Positions 60,836 to 64,000 of a stretch of 64,000 nucleotides of DNA are shown here, piece after piece. Origin of the DNA: Aquiflexum balticum DSM 16537 (lineage in GTDB: Bacteria > Bacteroidota > Bacteroidia > Cytophagales > Cyclobacteriaceae); contig NZ_LT838813.1 in assembly GCF_900176595.1 (NCBI RefSeq), positions 1,894,501 through 1,958,500 of the forward strand, read 5' to 3'. The position numbers and the translations under genes were made by a program. The notes beneath the pieces are model-generated. The model was not told the origin of the DNA, ran no database searches, and saw nothing but the letters and a program-made list of their open reading frames with translations. Numbering within the stretch: position 1 is the first letter of the stretch; each line of letters begins with the position of its first letter.

Positions 60836-62371
60836 CTAATTAAATATTCTCACAAACTCATTCTGAATAGTGATTACTTCCCCATCACTGAGCAATTTGA
60901 ATTCGTTTTCTCTGGCTCTTTTTGATAAAATGCCATTGTTCTGTTCCAGGAAATTCAGTAAAAGGGAGATCAGTTTGTCAGGCATTTCAAATTCGTCTTC
61001 CAAGAACCTCTTAAATTCATCGTATTTTGTCAGAAAGTCGACTTCTTCCGGAATGATATGACGGATAGTATCTTCTACACATTCATAAAGAAATTCAGCT
61101 TGCTTGGTAGCATCAAAATATCGGTAGTAATCAACAGTTTGGTTCAGTACATTGACATTGTGGTCTTTGGTTTCATCCCATTGGATAATATCCAATAATG
61201 GGATTGAGTATGATTCCAACACTTTCCTGTAGTCGTTGATTCTGTCCAATATGGCAGCAGATACAGGGAAAATAATTCCCTGCTGCGAAAAATTCATTTT
61301 ACATAGAATGTGATGAATCAAATACCTGTGGATACGACCGTTGCCATCTTCAAAAGGATGAATAAAGACAAACCCAAAAGAAATGGCAGTAGCCACCAAA
61401 ACTGGATCCATTTCACTTTTCACTAAATGGGCTTCTGTTTCCAAAAGTCCATTGATCAAGATTTCAATATCTTGCCATTTTGCCGAAATATGATCAGGGA
61501 TAGGTTCTCCGGTAATCCTGTCATGTTCTCCCACAAAACCTCCTTTTTTTCGAAATCCCAATTCCATGAAGCGTGGGTTTTCAATCACCAACTGCTGAAG
61601 TCTAAGTAATTCTTCTTTTGATAAATTGCGCATCCCGGCCTGACCGATTGCCTGTCCCCAACGTGCCGCCCTTTTGCTTTTCGGGCTTTCGCCCTCAATG
61701 GTAAAGGATGCCTTTGAATCTTTCAGAAGCAAAAATGAAGATGCCCTCTGCAATATATCCTTGCGGACTTTATTTAAATATATGGATTGCTCTTCGGCAA
61801 AATTGGCCTTGATATAACCCTCCAATTTTTCCGTCCTGAAAATCAAGGGGCAAAAATCAACCGTACCAGGAAGGTTATTGATGATCCTGTGGCGGGGAGA
61901 TTTTGGTCCATCCTTTATTCCGAATTGGAGATGATCTTCAATTATAGGGATGAAGTTTCCGGTACTTAAGTTTTCTACAGCCAAAGTTCCTCGCATCAAC
62001 CATTCATATATAAACCAAATTCTTCGGCTGTATTGGCCCAAGGGTTCTAATTGTATGATTTCAATCACCTCACTTTCACTTAGGTTATCAAACAGTTTTT
62101 TGAAAAACAGCAGATTGATTCCCTCATATTTCAAAGCAAATACAAGGTGCTTGTACAAGGTGTCATCTGGTTTATGTCTGGAGGTATAAACCGCCCAGTT
62201 TTCTGTTTGGTATTGCCTTTTTTTTGTGCTGATAAGTGTTAGTTTCTGAGGCATTGGCATTTCCAACTGCAAAGCCTCTATAATAGCCCCATAACCTACC
62301 AACCAGCTTTCCTCAGGTGCCGCTCTTCCGTGAAAAACATTTATAAAAAGTGAAAAACGTTTATTATTCAT
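60836..62371 (-). CDS. Fic-domain protein (AMP-transferase), self-inhibited class
   Basis: 511 aa from the ATG at 62371 (MNNKRFSLFINVFHG). The Fic motif FIHPFEDGNGRIHRYLIHHIL is complete (HPFxDGNGR, ~339). An inhibitory helix of type (S/T)xxxE(G/N) is visible N-terminally in SFTIEGE (~220), placing it in the class with an N-terminal intramolecular block. Such proteins transfer AMP to a target protein and are often toxin-like or regulatory. The N-terminal ~200 residues belong to the DUF4172/Fic_N-like type with GYGAIIEAL. The promoter region contains tandem GTGAAAAAC-type repeats. Confidence 0.88.
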   Translation of the reverse strand: MNNKRFSLFINVFHGRAAPEESWLVGYGAIIEALQLEMPMPQKLTLISTKKRQYQTENWAVYTSRHKPDDTLYKHLVFALKYEGINLLFFKKLFDNLSESEVIEIIQLEPLGQYSRRIWFIYEWLMRGTLAVENLSTGNFIPIIEDHLQFGIKDGPKSPRHRIINNLPGTVDFCPLIFRTEKLEGYIKANFAEEQSIYLNKVRKDILQRASSFLLLKDSKASFTIEGESPKSKRAARWGQAIGQAGMRNLSKEELLRLQQLVIENPRFMELGFRKKGGFVGEHDRITGEPIPDHISAKWQDIEILINGLLETEAHLVKSEMDPVLVATAISFGFVFIHPFEDGNGRIHRYLIHHILCKMNFSQQGIIFPVSAAILDRINDYRKVLESYSIPLLDIIQWDETKDHNVNVLNQTVDYYRYFDATKQAEFLYECVEDTIRHIIPEEVDFLTKYDEFKRFLEDEFEMPDKLISLLLNFLEQNNGILSKRARENEFKLLSDGEVITIQNEFVRIFN

Positions 62372-62438
62372 TTTTAAAGGTGAATTTTGATTTGTAAAAG
62401 TAGTGAAAAACAATTACTGTGGGTGAAAAATGCTTATT
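62350..62438. repeat. Three GTGAAAAA repeats at the fic promoter
   Basis: GTGAAAAACGTTTATT (62350), GTGAAAAACAATTACT (62403) and GTGAAAAATGCTTATT (62423) are in the same orientation, 53 and 20 bases apart (about five and two helix turns). A second repeat, AAAGGTGAATTTT, occurs at 62376 and 62448. The first copy lies just inside the coding start. Confidence 0.6.
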
Positions 62439-62870
62439 TATTTTAAAAAAGGTGAATTTTATTTTCTTTAGTTAGGAATTATCTAATCAAAGATTTGAAA
62501 TCAAGGGACTCTCATTTTAAGGCGAACGCAAAGAAAATTAAGGAGCGAAATACAATAAAAAGAAGCCCATATTAACAACCTATAAGAAAACAGGCGGATA
62601 AGAGCTTTAAACAAACGCCTTTTGCAAAATATCATCAGAATTTTCCCGATTCCTTTTCACTGATGGTTTTTGTCAATCGCTAACCTTCCAAGAAGGGTTG
62701 TAGGTATTGAAATATAGGATTTTGTGATTTATTCGGATTTCTCAATTCTTCTCTTGATAACTCATTGTTTTTTCAATTTCAAAAATTAATTCCCGACAAT
62801 TTCCGCCAATGACTTAGCACCTCCCGCTTATATGTGTTAATTTGGAAGACCTAAAATTGACAATTGAGCA
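62372..62870. other. Gap between fic and dnaE
   Basis: 499 bases. The left part holds the fic promoter repeats (to about 62465). The middle (62470-62850) shows no coding region or clear hairpin. A weak TAAAATTG box lies about 17 bases before the dnaE start. Confidence 0.5.
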
Positions 62871-64000
62871 TGTACATTATTTTTGATACCGAAACCACCG
62901 GATTACCAAGGAATTATAATGCCCCGATGACCGACCTGGACAATTGGCCGCGATTGGTGCAGATTGCCTGGCAGCTTCATGATGCCAAAGGCAAGTTACT
63001 TTCCAACAACAATTTCATCGTCCGACCGGAGGGCTTTACAATTCCTTATAATGCCGAAAAAGTACATGGGATTTCCACGGCAAGGGCCAAGAAAGAAGGG
63101 CATGAATTGGAAAAAGTGCTGGCCCTATTCCATGAAGATGTAGAAAAAGCCAATTACCTGGTTGGACACAATATCGGTTTTGATATCAATGTGGTGGGTT
63201 CTGAATTTTTGCGCAAAGGAGTTCCCATGAGACTTCCCGAGATGAAGGAATTGGATACCAAGGATATCTCTACGGATTTTTGTGCATTGCCCGGAGGAAA
63301 AGGTGGGAAATTCAAATGGCCAACCTTGACCGAACTGCACCATAAACTTTTTGGGAACGGATTCGCAGATGCCCACGATGCAGCATATGATGTGGATGCT
63401 ACTGCCAAATGTTTCTTTGGATTGATTACCCAGAAGGTATTGACACCTGAAAAAGGAGTGGAGGTATCTGAAGTCATTTACGAAGCACCAAAACTGGACA
63501 TTGCCAATTTTGCCAATGCTAAGGATGAACAGAAAATAGCTGCTAAAGATGTATTGAAAGCAGCGGGAACAGCAGATATATCCGATATGACGGATATGCC
63601 TTTTTCCCATTTGCATGTGCATACCCAATACTCCGTCTTGCAGGCCACTTCCGAAATTCCCGCCATGATAGCCCTGGCCAAGCAAATGAAAATGCCTGCC
63701 ATTGCCATGACAGATCATGGCAACATGATGGCAGCCTTTAATTTTGTGAAAACTGCTTTGGCTCAAGATATCAAACCTATCATCGGTTGCGAATTTAACC
63801 TGACCAATGACAGAAATAACAAAAACCAAAAAGATGATGGTTATCAAACAGTGCTTTTGGCCAAAAACAAAGCCGGTTATCATAATCTAGCCAAATTGTC
63901 CTCCTATGCCAATATTCAGGGTTATTATTACCTGCCTAGGATTGACAGAGAGCTTTTAATGCAGTACAAAGGTGATTTGATTGCGACAACTGGAGGCCTT
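62871..64000 (+). CDS. dnaE: DNA polymerase III alpha subunit with N-terminal exonuclease domain, 5' part
   Basis: The frame is open from the ATG at 62871 to the window end (376 codons seen). Residues 1-190 form a DEDDh exonuclease: FDTETTGLP (Exo I), GHNIGFDINVV (Exo II) and HDAAYDVDAT (Exo III), all acidic residues present. A short linker (190-240) leads into the PHP domain of DnaE, with FSHLHVHTQYSVLQATSEIPAM and MTDHGNMMAAFNF, then IKPIIGCEFN. The polymerase core lies beyond the window. Fusion of proofreading exonuclease and polymerase in one chain is the usual form in this part of Bacteroidota. Confidence 0.92.

Noticed and set aside
63125-63883. 252-codon frame opposite dnaE
   Set aside because: Antisense to the conserved exonuclease and PHP domains; its His/Cys-rich composition comes from the complementary codons.
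1-64000. CRISPR array, retron or diversity-generating retroelement
   Set aside because: No regular direct repeats with unique spacers, no reverse transcriptase motif and no template/variable repeat pair were found.

Overview
The window comes from a Bacteroidota genome, most likely Cytophagales, family Cyclobacteriaceae (Algoriphagus/Aquiflexum-like). The reasons are SusC/SusD pairs, a DUF4221 lipoprotein, DUF2851 and DUF6733 proteins, VCBS/ASPIC-UnbV lipoproteins beside a haloperoxidase, a DnaE that begins with a DEDDh exonuclease domain, promoters resembling TAnnTTTG, and modest GC. Family names come from recognising motifs in the translations; no database search was possible.

Layout. 1-2.3 kb: the tail of an alpha/beta hydrolase, a DUF2461 protein and a minus-strand operon (exported RidA, lipoprotein, small membrane protein). 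2.4-6.8 kb: a minus-strand alpha-glucan operon (debranching enzyme, GT4 glycosyltransferase, GH57 glycosidase). 6.9-10.2 kb: a 46-aa ORF, tRNA-His, dihydroorotase and a DEAD-box helicase. 10.2-25.7 kb: an accessory/defence island with a Bacteroidota-specific 248-aa protein behind three 11-bp-phased repeats, an HTH regulator, a type I restriction system (hsdR-hsdM-hsdS), a probable toxin-antitoxin-SecB-like-chaperone (TAC) operon, gene debris, and two divergent ImmA/IrrE-PIN modules. One PIN gene is split by an IS1634-type insertion sequence flanked by a perfect 77-bp duplication.

25.8-40.9 kb: ordinary chromosome. It holds a DUF4221 lipoprotein, an AlkD-like protein, a TonB-type receptor, a nucleoside phosphorylase, trhO, a DUF2851-NeuD fusion, hemE with almost no leader, outer-membrane proteins and a MOSC protein. 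41.5-58.3 kb: one plus-strand locus with SusC, SusD, three paralogous lipoproteins of about 1,100 aa (FG-GAP/VCBS with ASPIC-UnbV), a small lipoprotein and a vanadium-haloperoxidase-like PAP2 lipoprotein. This looks like a surface uptake and processing system of unknown substrate. 58.4-64 kb: rsmG, interspersed repeats, a sialidase-like protein, an ATPase remnant, a Fic protein and the 5' part of dnaE.

The best candidates for under-described biology are the TAC operon beside the restriction system, the paired ImmA-PIN modules, and the SusCD-VCBS(x3)-haloperoxidase locus.
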